Source of the DNA: Anastrepha obliqua
Taxonomy: Eukaryota > Arthropoda > Insecta > Diptera > Tephritidae
Length of the DNA stretch: 64,000 bases
Direction: 5' to 3'
Assembly: GCF_027943255.1 (NCBI RefSeq)
Contig: NC_072893.1
Coordinates: forward strand, 9,796,001 to 9,860,000
The notes below the pieces were generated by a model. The model had not been told where the DNA came from and ran no database searches. It saw nothing but the letters and a program-made list of their open reading frames with translations. Made by a program: the position numbers and the translations under genes. Shown here in pieces: positions 11,317 through 21,088 of this stretch. The stretch's first letter is position 1. The number at the start of each line of letters is the position of its first letter.

Positions 11317-12224
11317 TGTCATTCTTCTTCTTCTCCTTAGCGTAACAGTCCTTGGTGAATTATTGCTTCCTTTACAGCTTCTTGCCATCGATCTCGATTT
11401 ACAGCCACTTCCCTCCAGCATTGCACGCGTATTTTCCTAAGATCAGTTTCCACATCTTGTAGCCACCTTTTCCTCAAGCGTCCCTTTTTTCTTTCTGCAA
11501 TTGGGCGAATATCTAGTGCCCTTCTCGTTGATCGCTCTCTTGGCACTCCAGCCACATGCCCCAGCCATCTAAGTCGTTGAGACTTATTATAGTTTTTTTC
11601 TTAACTATGTCTTCCAGTTCGGCATTGTGCCTAATACGATAAGTGCCATCTGCCAGTCTAAGCGGACCATAGATCTTTCGGAGCACTCTTCTTTCAAAGC
11701 ACATTAGCTGTTTTGACTCGTTAGTTTTCAGCGTCCATAGTTCACAGCCATATGTAAGCACAGGTCGTATCAGTGCTTTATATAATCTTAATTTTTGCTC
11801 ACGCGATAATATTTTATTTGTTAGCTGCCCGTATTCTGTCATTGATTGCTACCGACATGTATTTGTTGGATGGTAATGTAGTGCCTAAGTAGCTGAACTC
11901 TTTTACACATTGGAATGTGTTTGCCCCACGCTCCAGATCAGTCCAGCCAGATGTACTCTTTCCTCCAGCTTTTTGACCGCAGCCTCCAGCTCATTTCTAG
12001 TTTTTGCCATTATTAGTACAGGGTGGGCCATGTACAATTTGCTTTTTGAATCGGCTATAAAAAAACGAATCAATATTTTTTCAAACTTTTTTTGAAGTGA
12101 AAACTTCTTTAGAATCGTTGGGAGTGATTTGGGAAAAAGTGAAACGAAAAAAGCGACCAACTTGGCTACGAAGCGTTATATTATATGTTGATATAAACGT
12201 AGCGACGAACTAAATAACTTTTAG

Positions 12225-12320
12225 GCCAGCGCCGACAGCATGGCGCGGTAGCCGAGCGACTAGCAATGTGAGCTTCCGATCCAAAATCCTTGGTTCGAAT
12301 CACAAGACAAAAATTTTTTT
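12225..12320 (+). mobile_element. tRNA-like SINE head (pol III promoter)
   Basis: Contains TAGCCGAGCGACTAGC, resembling a tRNA A box with D-loop, and GGTTCGAATCA, resembling a B box, 30-odd bases further on, followed by an A/T-rich stretch. A functional tRNA is unlikely because there is no matching acceptor stem. It faces the next SINE fragment head to head and resembles the heads of the SINE copies elsewhere. Confidence 0.5.
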
Positions 12321-12343
12321 AAACAGATATTTTATTTTATTTT

Positions 12344-12535
12344 ATGATATGTTTATGAGGAGCTTTTTTTCATGGCAGAAATACACTCGGTGTTTTGCCA
12401 TTGCCTGCTGAGGGGTGAGCGCTATTAGAAAAATAGTTTTCCTTAATTTTGGTGTTTTCACCGAGATTCGAACTGACGTTCTCTCTGTGAATTCTGAATA
12501 GTAGTCACGCACCAACCCATTCGGCTACGGCGTTT
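12344..12535 (-). mobile_element. tRNA-derived SINE, tail truncated
   Basis: Reads on the + strand as TTTCATGGCAGAAATACACT, TTGCCATTGCCTGCTGAGG, GCTATTAGAAAAATAG, CACCGAGATTCGAACTGACG and CACGCACCAACCCATTCGGC. These are the body, B box and A box of the SINE at 62036-62342 in the same orientation. The 3' tail beyond the GGAGCTTTTT block is missing. Confidence 0.8.
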
Positions 12536-12559
12536 GTTTAATTTTACTGATGCAAAAAT

Positions 12560-13390
12560 GAGGGAAAATATTTGAATAAAGTTTGCTTACTGTTTACACA
12601 TTTTCCAAAGGTGACGGAGAACCAAAAAAAAAGTCGATTTTCAAACAAATACGAGTGCATATGTGTAATTGTGTTAGAGTTTCGGTCACGCCCCAGCAAA
12701 ACCTGCGTGCATATGTGTTTGTAACATTCAAAAAAATGTAATTGTGTTAGAGTTTCGGTCACGCAGGTTTTGCTGGGGACGCTCATAATAGCAACCGCGT
12801 GTGTATTTTTATATTCGTATATATTTTCATTTTTAAATATTTACCGCAATTATGCCGAAAAACAATGCAGAAAAGTGTCGTGAATATCGACAGAAAAAAA
12901 ATCAATAAATAGCATCACGGAATTCATTCACGAAAATTTAATAAAGTATACACCAGAAGTATCGCGGATACTTAGAAAAGATTACGATAAAGTTCCAATG
13001 ATTTTAAGTGGCGATTTTAACGTAAATTTTGCATTAGACACAGCGGTTCCTTCAATTGACTTTCTCAATACAACATTCAATTTAAAAATGTGTAACAATC
13101 GCACTGAACCGACAACACGATCAAAAACAACAATTGACGCGGTATTTCAAAGATATGTTGACAACATCGAAACCAAAGCATTTGTATCATATTTTAGCTA
13201 TCATAAGCCACTCGTATCATTTGTTGAAATTGAAAACATTAAGGATGAATAATAATAAAATGAAGAAAATAAAATATGAACTTTATAGCAATATTATAAT
13301 GAACCTATAATTATCCCGCCCCTAATGCTGCTTTCGTCTCATTCTCTCTCAGTTTGTCTTACGGAAGGTTTCACTTCTATCCCGTCTAAC
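12560..13390 (+). mobile_element. Collapsed helentron-like element (N-terminal start joined to endonuclease)
   Basis: An ATG at 12852 gives MPKNNAEKCREYRQKK, a basic start of the kind seen in helentron/Helitron Rep-helicase proteins, and stops after 18 codons. It is followed at once by KYTPEVSRILRKDYDK and then an open frame (12998-13252) with MILSGDFN, SKTTIDAVF and SYHKPLVSF. These are the GDFN, D and SxH motifs of the exonuclease-endonuclease-phosphatase fold found at the C-terminus of helentron proteins. Rep and helicase are absent. At 12664-12778 there are a 27-bp perfect direct repeat and a 19-bp perfect inverted repeat, possibly terminal structures. Exact ends are unknown. Confidence 0.5.
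12664..12778. repeat. Paired direct and inverted repeats at the helentron-like start
   Basis: The 27 bases at 12664-12690 recur identically at 12737-12763 (both contain GTGTTAGAGTTTCGGTCACG). The 19 bases CCCCAGCAAAACCTGCGTG at 12691-12709 are the exact reverse complement of 12760-12778. GTGCATATGTGT also occurs twice, so a tandem duplication with one inverted end is likely. Confidence 0.85.
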
Positions 13391-13439
13391 CGTTAGACTG
13401 GTATTTTTTTCTTTATTTTGAAGATTGAACATTGTCATT

Positions 13440-14175
13440 TATGAATGAAAAATAATATCGTTCAAATGACTGCCACGACTAGCTTTACAGTAGGTCATTC
13501 GATCAACCCAATTTTTAAGCACATTTTCGATTGTTTGGGCTCCAATTTCATGAATGGCAACTTCGATTTCGTGTTTTAAAGCATCAATCGTCTCTGGATG
13601 GTTTGCATAGCATTTGTCCTTAACGGCTCCCCACGAAAAATAGTCCAACGGGCTTTTATCACAGCTCCGAGGCAGCCAAATGATATCAGAATTTCGGCGG
13701 ATTATTCGGTTTTCAAAAACGGTGGCCAAAGTTCGAGTGTAACTTTGGCAGTGTGACAAGTTGCATGGTCCCGTTGAAACCAAATGTCGTCCATGTCATC
13801 CTCTTCAATTTTTGGAAACAACTCGTTGAGCATGTCACGGTAACGCTCGCCATTTACTGTAACCGCGGCCCCTCCCTCATTTTCGAAAAAAAATGGCCCG
13901 ATGATGCCGTCAGACCAAAAACCGCACCAAACAGTGACTCGTTGTGGATTCATTTGCTTCTCTACAGTAACGTGTGGATTTTCTGAGCCCCAAATCCGAC
14001 AAATTTGCTTATTGACGTAGCCACCGATGTGAAAATGAGCTTCATCAGAAAAGATGATTTTTTTAGTAAAAATGCTCATCTTCGGTCGGAGTAGAAGACT
14101 CACCACTTTGGAAATAGGTTTTGAATATTTCCCAATTTTGTTCAAGCATATAGCGTCCCATTTCGTAAATGTCAA
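13440..14175 (-). pseudogene. DD41D transposase, frameshifted
   Basis: C-terminal two thirds of the transposase of the 12019-14274 element. Motifs in order: IIFSDEAHFHIGGYVNKQIC (first Asp), RVTVWCGFWSDGIIGPFFFE, VNGERYRDML, IWFQRDHATCHTA (second Asp, the QDG loop changed to RDH), a frameshift near 13710, then RRNSDIIWLPRSCDKSPLDY (third Asp) and a C-terminus ending GSHLNDIIFHS. The N-terminal helix-turn-helix region is not intact. Confidence 0.8.
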
Positions 14176-14854
14176 ACCTTTAAGTAAATTATGAACACAT
14201 TTGACATGTCATTTGTGTTACCATTCTCAAAAAAATAGGTGGTTCAAAAAGCAAACGCTATATGGCCCACCCTGTATATCATCTGCATAGACACACATTT
14301 GGAATGGCTTGTTGTAGATGCTTCCATTCGGGTTTATTTCGTTTAGTACTGCCTCTAGCACCAGGTCAAATATCAGCGTTGAGTGGGCATCTCCTTGTTT
14401 AACTCTTGAAGCAATAGAGAACGGTTCCGTACATTCTCCTTGCATTATAACTTTTGCTGTCGTATTTGTAAGGGTCGTACTAACAAGTTCAATAAGCTTT
14501 GTAGGTATGCCTAAAGACTGCAACAAGTATTTTATTTTACTTCAGTCTATGCTATCAAAACTCTGCTGAAAATCGATAGATAGACAGTGAACATCAATGT
14601 GGTATTCATATAGTTTGGTAATCATCTAGTGCTTTTTCAGCATATTGGCTCAGCCTTAAATATAATATATTTGTGGAGACCTTGTACCCTGAGTTCAGTA
14701 GCGATATGCCGTGGATGAGTGCGCAGAAAAACCAATTCTGATGCAATGATACATTTGATAACTTCATCTATTTTGTTCTCCTTCTTCATATTTTATTTAG
14801 AAGTATGTCCTGTTTAAAAAGAAAAGAGTTAACAATAAATGATTAACTATAAAT

Positions 14855-15075
14855 AAATCATATAATATAATTTATAATATAGCCATGAGCCTGGTGTCCA
14901 ACAGTCATGCCATCTTGTAGTAGATCTTGTTGACGGTCTAGTAATGGTGGATTTAAGACTGATTTCACGAGTTGTTTTAGGGACATACTTTTAACGTCCT
15001 TAATTTCACATATGCGTTTGATATCATCGTTTCTTTGGTGGTCACGTCTGCAGTAGGGCGCTATACCATGCATCG
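14855..15075 (-). pseudogene. Possible non-LTR pol C-terminal fragment
   Basis: An open stretch begins MHGIAPYCRRDHQRNDDIKR and continues ICEIKDVKS. The arrangement resembles the short region after the RT domain in RNase-H-less insect retrotransposons, but no catalytic motif is present. Assignment is tentative and rests partly on its position beside the RTE copy. Confidence 0.3.
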
Positions 15076-15289
15076 TAAAGTCCTCTTTTTCAGTTGTGTT
15101 TACATTACGCTGCGTTGTAAGCGTATCTCTCTCCCTCTCTCTCTTGCATGTTTTGTAATTACGAACTTTACTTTGGGTTGATTGGTTGGTTGATGAGGGG
15201 ATTCATGCAGAGCCCAACAATCGCTTTACACCATTTTGTTGCCACCTCCTCGCTATCAACTTGTTTAATGATTATTTACAGCAAGACTA

Positions 15290-16760
15290 TGTCCAGTCTG
15301 TGCGGCTTAAGAATCTTATTACGTTGTTCAAGGCTCTCGAATGGTGGTTTGCCCAGGATCGACATTCAATCCTTCTATAGGGCAGGGCATTTACAAAGGA
15401 AATGGAAGGTTCTTTGCTTTTTCTTGCTTGCAACTCTGGTAATACCAGTAAGTGTTGTGAGCGATGCCCATTTTCGCTACTTGTTCCCACACAGACCAAA
15501 AGCCAGTTATGACTGTCGTGAGTCTCCAAGTGTCCCACTGTTTCATGTTCATCAATGTTGACGTTTGCTTGAAGTTGTATGTGGACCATAATAATCTGCT
15601 AACTTTGCATGCTGTCGGGTCTCTCCATCTGCATTTCGCGATTTGTAGATATTTTGAGAAGATTGCATTCATGGTTGCGCCCAGCGGTATGAATACCGAT
15701 TCTGTAAGAATATTATTCTTGGCAGATCCCCCGCTTTCCAGTTCATCTACTTTTTTGTTACCTTCAAAGTTCTGATGTCCCGGTACACAAATTAAGCGCT
15801 CCCGGTGGTATAGAATTTTCAAAATCGATTTTTTTATTTTTCTTAATATTTCGAAAGCAAAGGCTTTTAAGAATATACTGCCAAATTTTTGGAAGGATGT
15901 TTTCAGTATTTTCGATTCTACAGCCGTTTTAGCAGGTGGCGTCAAATTCGTCACGCGGCCAATTTTTGGTTAAAAAACTGAAAAACACCCGATTTTTAGA
16001 GTGTCAAATTCAACACAGCCCATTTTGTCACATTGTTTTTTTTGTTTTGTTTTTTTGTAATAGTAGCGGGAAAAAGAGCTACAGATATACAGATTAATAA
16101 TTTTTTTGGTTTTTGTGTTTCAGATAAAAGCAAGAGCCAAAATGGACAACACCGTCCAGGTAAAATTTTCCGGGAGGATCAACTTCAGCGCCATTTTTAA
16201 ATTTATTAATATTAAAAAATTTTTTTTTTTTATTTAAAATTGGAAAAGTAATGAATTACAATCACAATGATTTTAAAGCATTAGCGGCTAGGCCATCAGC
16301 TTTAAAAAAAATTATTTTCATTTTTTGTATGTGAAAAAGTTAAATAAAAAGCTTAAAAAATTTAAATATCGTTTTTTAATTTTTTTTTATTGTAGAAAAA
16401 AAAATTCCGAAAATACCCTAAATTTTCGAGCTCCAGACCACCGAGACCCTTAAGGTAACTTTGTGGTTGACACTCAAGGTGGTAAGGTGGTACTTTATTC
16501 CACCAATTTAGTGGTTGTTACAGCCGAATCCCGTGCCTGGGTTGCAGCTTGGGTAAAAAGATAAATCTACTATTAATAGCATTCCAGCTTCCCCAATTGC
16601 AAGTACTTTCGCCTGGAAGACACTGCTGGTATTAGGGAGATGCACAGATTTTTAAATTTTAATTCTATAGAAATATATACCAGCTTCAAGACCACAATCC
16701 ATTTCAGAGCCATTTGTATAGACTGTAGTGTCAAAGTGTGAATCCCTTACTCAATTCCTC
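15290..16760 (-). pseudogene. Jockey-type RNase H domain interrupted by a TTAA MITE
   Basis: From the 5' side, at about 16725 downwards, the minus strand reads VYTNGSEMDCGLEAGIYF (first RNase H Asp region, TDGS changed to TNGS). VFQAKVLAI follows near 16600 and HKVTL just before 16454. After the inserted element it resumes at 15791 with ICVPGHQNFEGNKKVDEL, then KMGIAHNTY and SCKQEKAK, and ends with a knuckle and LNNVIRFLSRTDW. The 3' end lies near 15290. Stops and frameshifts are present. Confidence 0.8.
15796..16449. mobile_element. TTAA-site non-autonomous element (654 bp) in RNase H
   Basis: Bordered by TTAA at 15792-15795 and 16450-16453. Inverted ends agree imperfectly (left GCGCTCCCGGTGGTATAGA, right reverse complement GGGTCTCGGTGGTCTGGAG). 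No coding capacity; the interior is rich in A and T runs. Deleting it with one TTAA rejoins minus-strand codons HKVTL and ICVPGH, restoring the WVPGH-like RNase H motif in frame. TTAA duplication is the hallmark of piggyBac-type transposition, but no piggyBac transposase is present, so the mobilising enzyme is inferred. Confidence 0.75.
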
Positions 16761-17040
16761 CTGAGCTGGAAAGAGAGTGGTGAAATTCCTGTTGAATGTT
16801 ACCGTCGAAACAATGTAGTCAGCCCTCTCGGAGGTATACGGAGCTTGTCGCAATGCTAGACTGGCATGCTCGTACTTTTTTCTTTTCAGCGGCCCGCTTC
16901 CCGCTTTGGGTTAAAACGCACTCATGATGAGCAACAAATATTTGATATGTAGGACCTCCCTTATACATGATCAGTGCATGAAGAACTTCCCTAAGACATG
17001 ATCTGGTTGTGCCTATTTACATCACGTGAATAGCCAGATT
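16761..17040. other. Unassigned, probably retrotransposon-derived
   Basis: Continues upstream of the RNase H fragment on the minus strand and may be the region between RT and RNase H, but I see no conserved motif. Confidence 0.3.
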
Positions 17041-17044
17041 TTCA

Positions 17045-17715
17045 GGATGCTTTTGCAGTTTGTATCCTTACTTCTTTTATTAGATGTCGGGATGGCGTAA
17101 TGTAAGCGCCTTAGTACTTAAACTCCTTGAACTGCTCCACACTTTTACCATAAACAGCAAGCTTACAGCTCAGAGGGTTTGTTGAAATTGTCAAGGATTT
17201 CGTCTTTGTTGCCGTTATTTTCATATTCTATTTTGCTGCAGATTTCTCAAAGCTGAAAAACATTCGTTGCAGGTTATCTTCATCTTCAGCAAGCAAGACG
17301 GCATCGCCTATGTAGGAAATTATTTTAAATTCTGTGCTTAATAATTTATAACCATTCGCTCTTGTGTTTTTAATATCTGTTATTATTCCATCCATGATTG
17401 TGTTGAAAAATATCGGACTGGGACTATCTCCTTGCTTTACAATTGTTGCAATTTTTATTTTGGTCGGAATGCCTTTTTTTTGTTCTAATAAAAGTCGAAT
17501 TGTCCGCGTTTATCGAAATTTCTTTCCGTTGAATAAGAACATCGTACAACTTCACCCTGCCAAATGTTTGTGATAGGTCGACAATACATAAAATGCTAGC
17601 TTATTGTATTCTATTGTCTTCTCTACAATTCGTTTAGTAATAAAAAGTGCATCCGTTGTTGATCGATTCCGACTGAAGTCTTGCTGCTCTATTCGATTTT
17701 TCTTAATTTTTTTGT
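17045..17715 (-). pseudogene. Non-LTR reverse transcriptase fragment (RTE-like)
   Basis: From about 17710 the minus strand gives QDFSRNRSTTDALFITK, IVEKTIEYNK and VDLSQTF (first RT Asp region). It continues with KQGDSPSPIFFNTIMDGIIT and FKIISYIGDAVLLAEDEDN, where YADD is changed to YIGD, losing the first Asp of the pair. It closes with KSVEQFKEFKY-GAYIT. Clade assignment to RTE-like elements is from motif style only. Several stops are present. Confidence 0.65.
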
Positions 17716-17842
17716 CTTAATTTACATATATTTAAAAACGCACACAAAAAATTTAATATCGTTCCGGTGAATATTTTCGAAGTTACACTTTGAGCTCCCA
17801 AAGATCGGCTGTAGCTCCTTTCCATATAAAATTTTTTACTAA

Positions 17843-18440
17843 TACAGTGCTACATATTCGTTTAAACGCATTGCATTTTTTTCGTTTACTTTAGAACTGT
17901 TTTAAGATTACAACAATAACAACAACAAATATTCTTCCAAACTATTCGTTTAGGTAACAGTAAACCATCGTTGCATTTGTTTCTTATCTATTGCTTTTTG
18001 TTGTAAAATAACGGGTCTCTATTTAAAATTGTGCTTAAAAATGCTACATATTCGTATAAACGCATAGTTTGTTAAAGAGTGCAGTAGTGAAATTAAAAGT
18101 GATTAACTTGTGAATATTGTTTGTAACTGAATATTTTGGTAAATTCTTACAATTTTTTTACACATTCATTCAAATTTCTTAGCTAAATTAAATTTTTTAA
18201 CCTAATTTCTTCAGATTTTCTAAAATGCCTAAGGCAAAATACTTAAATGATGAGGAACGGGTATTGGTCAGTGTTTACCATGAGGAGGGCTATTCCAATC
18301 GTGAAATTGGACAAAAAATTGGAAGATCCGAGGGAGTTGTGCGTGCTTTCTTAAAGAAAGCAGACATTTATGGAATAAAGAAAGCAACAAGAGGCAACAC
18401 AAATTGTCACAGCGTGACAAAAACAAAATAAAGTATGAGG
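17843..18440 (+). mobile_element. Tc3-like element, 5' half
   Basis: Begins TACAGTGCTACATATTCG, a Tc3/Tc1-style terminus (TACAGTG). The block GCTACATATTCGT-TAAACGCAT recurs directly at about 18043. An ATG at 18225 opens a frame: LNDEERVLVSVYHEEGYSNR, EIGQKIGRSEGVVRAFLKK and YGIKKATRG. This is the N-terminal helix-turn-helix of Tc3-type transposases. The frame ends at 18431 and the DDE catalytic domain is missing. Confidence 0.65.
18225..18431 (+). pseudogene. Tc3-type transposase N-terminal DNA-binding domain
   Basis: The 68-codon frame starts with ATG and contains a bipartite, paired-like helix-turn-helix whose recognition helix lies at about residues 27-43. Family members are about 330-350 residues, so only the DNA-binding fifth survives. 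It could in principle be translated, but nothing indicates that it is. Confidence 0.65.
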
Positions 18441-18479
18441 CTACGAAAAATTTTTTGAATTGCACACAAATAAAAAATA

Positions 18480-18690
18480 CAATTCTTTTGCATGTGTGGA
18501 GTGCTGTGCCTGCTTTTCTTACTCGATCATCAATCGTTTGTTTCCACGAAAGCTTCCTATCTAATACTAGTCCTAGGTAGCTCGCCTCTTCCCCCAACCA
18601 TTTTATCCTTAAATTACTTAATCTTTCAAGAGAGTATTGACACTTTGGTCATAGAAATTTTTCCTCGATTTTTATTTTTTGTTTTTGGCC
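18480..18690 (-). pseudogene. Jockey-type RT C-terminal fragment
   Basis: The minus strand reads EEASYLGLVLDRKLSWKQTI, DDRVRKAGTALHTCKRIV. This matches the YLG-LD-KL-W...A--AL--C region that closes Jockey RT domains. It is truncated on both sides, one side by the Tc3-like piece. Confidence 0.7.
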
Positions 18691-19676
18691 TATGAAACCC
18701 ACCACTGCATGTGAAAAAAAGTGTTTCCCTAATGGAGCAATTATCGCAATCACGATTTATTTTGTACGACTTATTTTCAGCAAAGCTTTGCCGAATAATT
18801 TGATTTTGAACAACTAGCCAATGAAAAGACGACCCGGCCTAATACGTCTAACTATAGACATGCCCCCAATGGTTCACAATGGCCAGTGTATGAAACACAC
18901 CTCTGCTTTGAAGATAAGCCAGCTTTCGCGGCGCGTATAGCTTTTAGCTGTGTTGGCATAGCAACAAAGGGGTTTGGCCTATAATTGAAAATCAATGCAA
19001 ATGGGCGATTCAATTGAAATTAGTGCTTAAGCGCAAAAGGTAAAAGCAAATTATAAAATCTTTCAAAGCCTGAAAACAGATATGTAACGTTTAAAGAGCC
19101 CACAACACCCATTAAAGAAATAACTGAATTGCCAGCTACACAAACCAGCAATCATCCGCAAGTGATAACACTCCAACAGCAACAGTTGTTGTCAACCAAA
19201 ATAATCTGTGTTGAAGAAGTGGCGATAAAACACCACAAACAAACATTTACCACTTTATGGACGGGCAGTACCAAGCGATTGAGGACATTGACTCAAACAG
19301 CAGCAACATTAAGGCATGAAATTGTGGGTCATCACACTTGTATTGAATCACCATCAAACCGGCTGCTCAGCAGTGCAACATGTTGCAAGCAAATTTATGC
19401 TTTATCAATTTTTTTCTCGCTAATCTTCAGTTTATGGGAAATGGAGTGTCGAGGCATACCGATCGTTGATTATTGACAACTTTTTTTGCTGAGGGAGTTG
19501 GATGTCTAGATATGGAAAATTGCGCAGGACCGCAAGCAAAAAAAAATTCAAAAAAATCAATGCAGTTTTTGGGGCAGTTGAGACTTGCACTTAATTTTAT
19601 CAAAACTCAATTGGCCGTAAAACTGCATATCAGAAATATTTCTAAACATTATGAATAAACCAGGATTACGATTAAA
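18691..19676. other. Unassigned intergenic DNA
   Basis: One 115-codon open frame starts at 19129, but it is low complexity (many Gln, Thr and His) and has no recognised domain or clear codon signature. I do not annotate it as a gene. Confidence 0.4.
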
Positions 19677-19678
19677 TA

Positions 19679-20989
19679 CAGGGTGGCTGATGAAAGTCGC
19701 TACCAAAAAAAAATTGAATAACTTTTTTTCTTTTTAAGTTATCTATTCCATTTTTGTTTTAATTTGCAGATTGATCTTTAAAATTTATTAAAATGGATAA
19801 CTGGGACACGCAAACAAGAATTTGGATAGTCCGCCGCTATCACGCATTGGAGTCCGTAGCTTTGGTACAGAGAGAGTACAGGCGGATGTTTGGCGGCGAT
19901 CCCCCGAGCAGATGGACCATAATGAGACTGGTGAATAATTTTGCTGAGCAAGGAACAGTCGCAAGAAGGCCTTATCATCGAAACCCACCAGTTCGGACGG
20001 AGGAAACGATCGATGCTGTAGCTGCAGCTATACAAAGCAATCCAAGGGTTTCAACAAGAAGCTTATCTGCTCAACTTGGTGTCAGCCGACACTCTTTGCA
20101 AACAATAATGCACAAAGATTTATACTTATTTCCCTACAAAATTCAAATGGTTAACAAACTGAATGCAGCAGACTTGCCGATTCGCTTGGAATTTTGCCAG
20201 AAGATCCTGCAAATGGTGGAAGAAGACCAAAACATGTTAAACTGCCTTTTCATGTCTGATGAGGCCCATTTCGATTTAAACGGCAATGTGAACAAACAAA
20301 ATTGTCGAATATGAAGTACTTCTAACCCACAGATACTCCACGAGACGGAATTGCATCCTCTTCGCGTGACAGTGTGGTGTGCGGTTTCTTCACGCTGTTT
20401 GTCGGGCCTTATTTTTTTGAAGAAAATGGTCACACCGTTACGGTTACTGGAGCCCGTTATTTGAAAATGCTGAAAGAATTTTTCTATCCAGAACTACGTC
20501 GAAAGAGAATTCCTTTCAACTCTGTGTGGTTTCAACAAGATGGGGCAACGTCTCACATAGCCCAGACTGTTATGACAGAGTTGCGACGAAAATTTCCCAA
20601 TAAACTGATTTCAAGAAACTCCGAATTTCGTTGGCCCCCCAGGTCGCCTGACCTTACTGCACCTGACTTTTTCTTGTGGGGTTTATGTAAACAAGAAGTT
20701 TATAAAACAAAGCCAACAAATTTGTATGAACTAAAACAATCCATTCGAGCAACAATTGCGGCTATTCCTGTCGCAACTCTCAAAGCAGCAATGAACAACT
20801 TTTTACTAAGATGCCGCACTTGTGTCAACGAGCATGGGGGGCATTTAAATTCAATTATTTTTAAAACTAGTTAAGCTAGATTTAATAAAATTTAATGACC
20901 TTCAACTTGAAAAAAAAAAAAATGAATTCCATACACTAAAAAAAAGTTATTTGAGTTTCTTAATGTAGCAAAATACATCAGCCACCCTG
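19679..20989 (+). mobile_element. Nearly intact DD41D mariner (1,311 bp)
   Basis: TIRs begin CAGGGTGGCTGATG on both sides and diverge thereafter (left GAAAGTCGCTACC, right reverse complement TATTTTGCTACAT). Both ends are bordered by TA (19677-19678, 20990-20991). The single transposase gene fills 19793-20874. Length and organisation are those of a full element, and only two lesions were found in the coding region. Confidence 0.9.
19793..20874 (+). pseudogene. DD41D transposase with one nonsense and one frameshift
   Basis: The cut-and-paste transposase starts at the ATG at 19793. The N-terminal part holds two helix-turn-helix regions (about residues 1-55 and 60-110; e.g. NPRVSTRSLSAQLGVSR). 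MSDEAHFDLNGNVNKQNCRI then carries the first catalytic Asp and ends at TGA 20312-20314, where relatives have Trp. Reading continues HPLRVTVWCAVS, with a frame change near 20395 before GPYFFEENGH. WFQQDGATSHIA (second Asp) and SPDLTAPDFFLWG (third Asp) follow, with 41 residues between them. The stop is after IIFKTS. About 360 residues are represented in total. Confidence 0.9.
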
Positions 20990-21088
20990 TAGTTAAAATT
21001 TTCATAAGAAGTTGATAATATTTTTTTCAAATTTTCACAAAGCTTGAAGCGTGAATTTATCGGTTTTTTATAGGAGATTGGACTATAC

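Larger units (their letters stand above)
12019..14274 (-). mobile_element. DD41D mariner inserted in the RTE YADD motif, itself invaded
   Basis: The left TIR CAGGGTGGGCCATGTACAAT and the reverse complement of the right TIR CAGGGTGGGCCATATAGCGT are each bordered by TA. Removing the element and one TA joins minus-strand codons for YADD to ILIMAK, an uninterrupted RTE reading frame. The element is 2,256 bp, against about 1.3 kb for the nearly intact relative at 19679-20989. The excess is SINE pieces (12225-12535) and a helentron-like fragment (12560-13390). Confidence 0.85.
11318..14800 (-). mobile_element. RTE-clade non-LTR retrotransposon, split by a DD41D element
   Basis: The 5' part of the element is at 14277-14800: ISLLNSGYKVSTNIL, then CLSIDFQQSFDSID (first RT Asp), RVKQGDAHSTLIFDLVLE and VCVYADDI. 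After the inserted element (12019-14274) it continues at 12016 with LIMAKTRNELEAAVKKLEE. Next come LRLYKALIRPVLTYGCELWT and FERRVLRKIYGPLRLADG, then RKKGRLRKRWLQDVETDL. These are typical RTE RT and C-terminal motifs. The 3' end, at about 11318, is a GAAGAAGAAGAAT tail. The endonuclease half is missing, and stops and deletions are present. Confidence 0.8.

Noticed and set aside
12235..12310. Functional tRNA gene
   Set aside because: A- and B-box-like blocks are present, but no complementary acceptor-stem ends. The segment resembles SINE heads elsewhere in the window and is embedded in other repeats.
19129..19476. 115-codon frame as a gene
   Set aside because: Gln/Thr/His-rich with simple-sequence character and no conserved motif.
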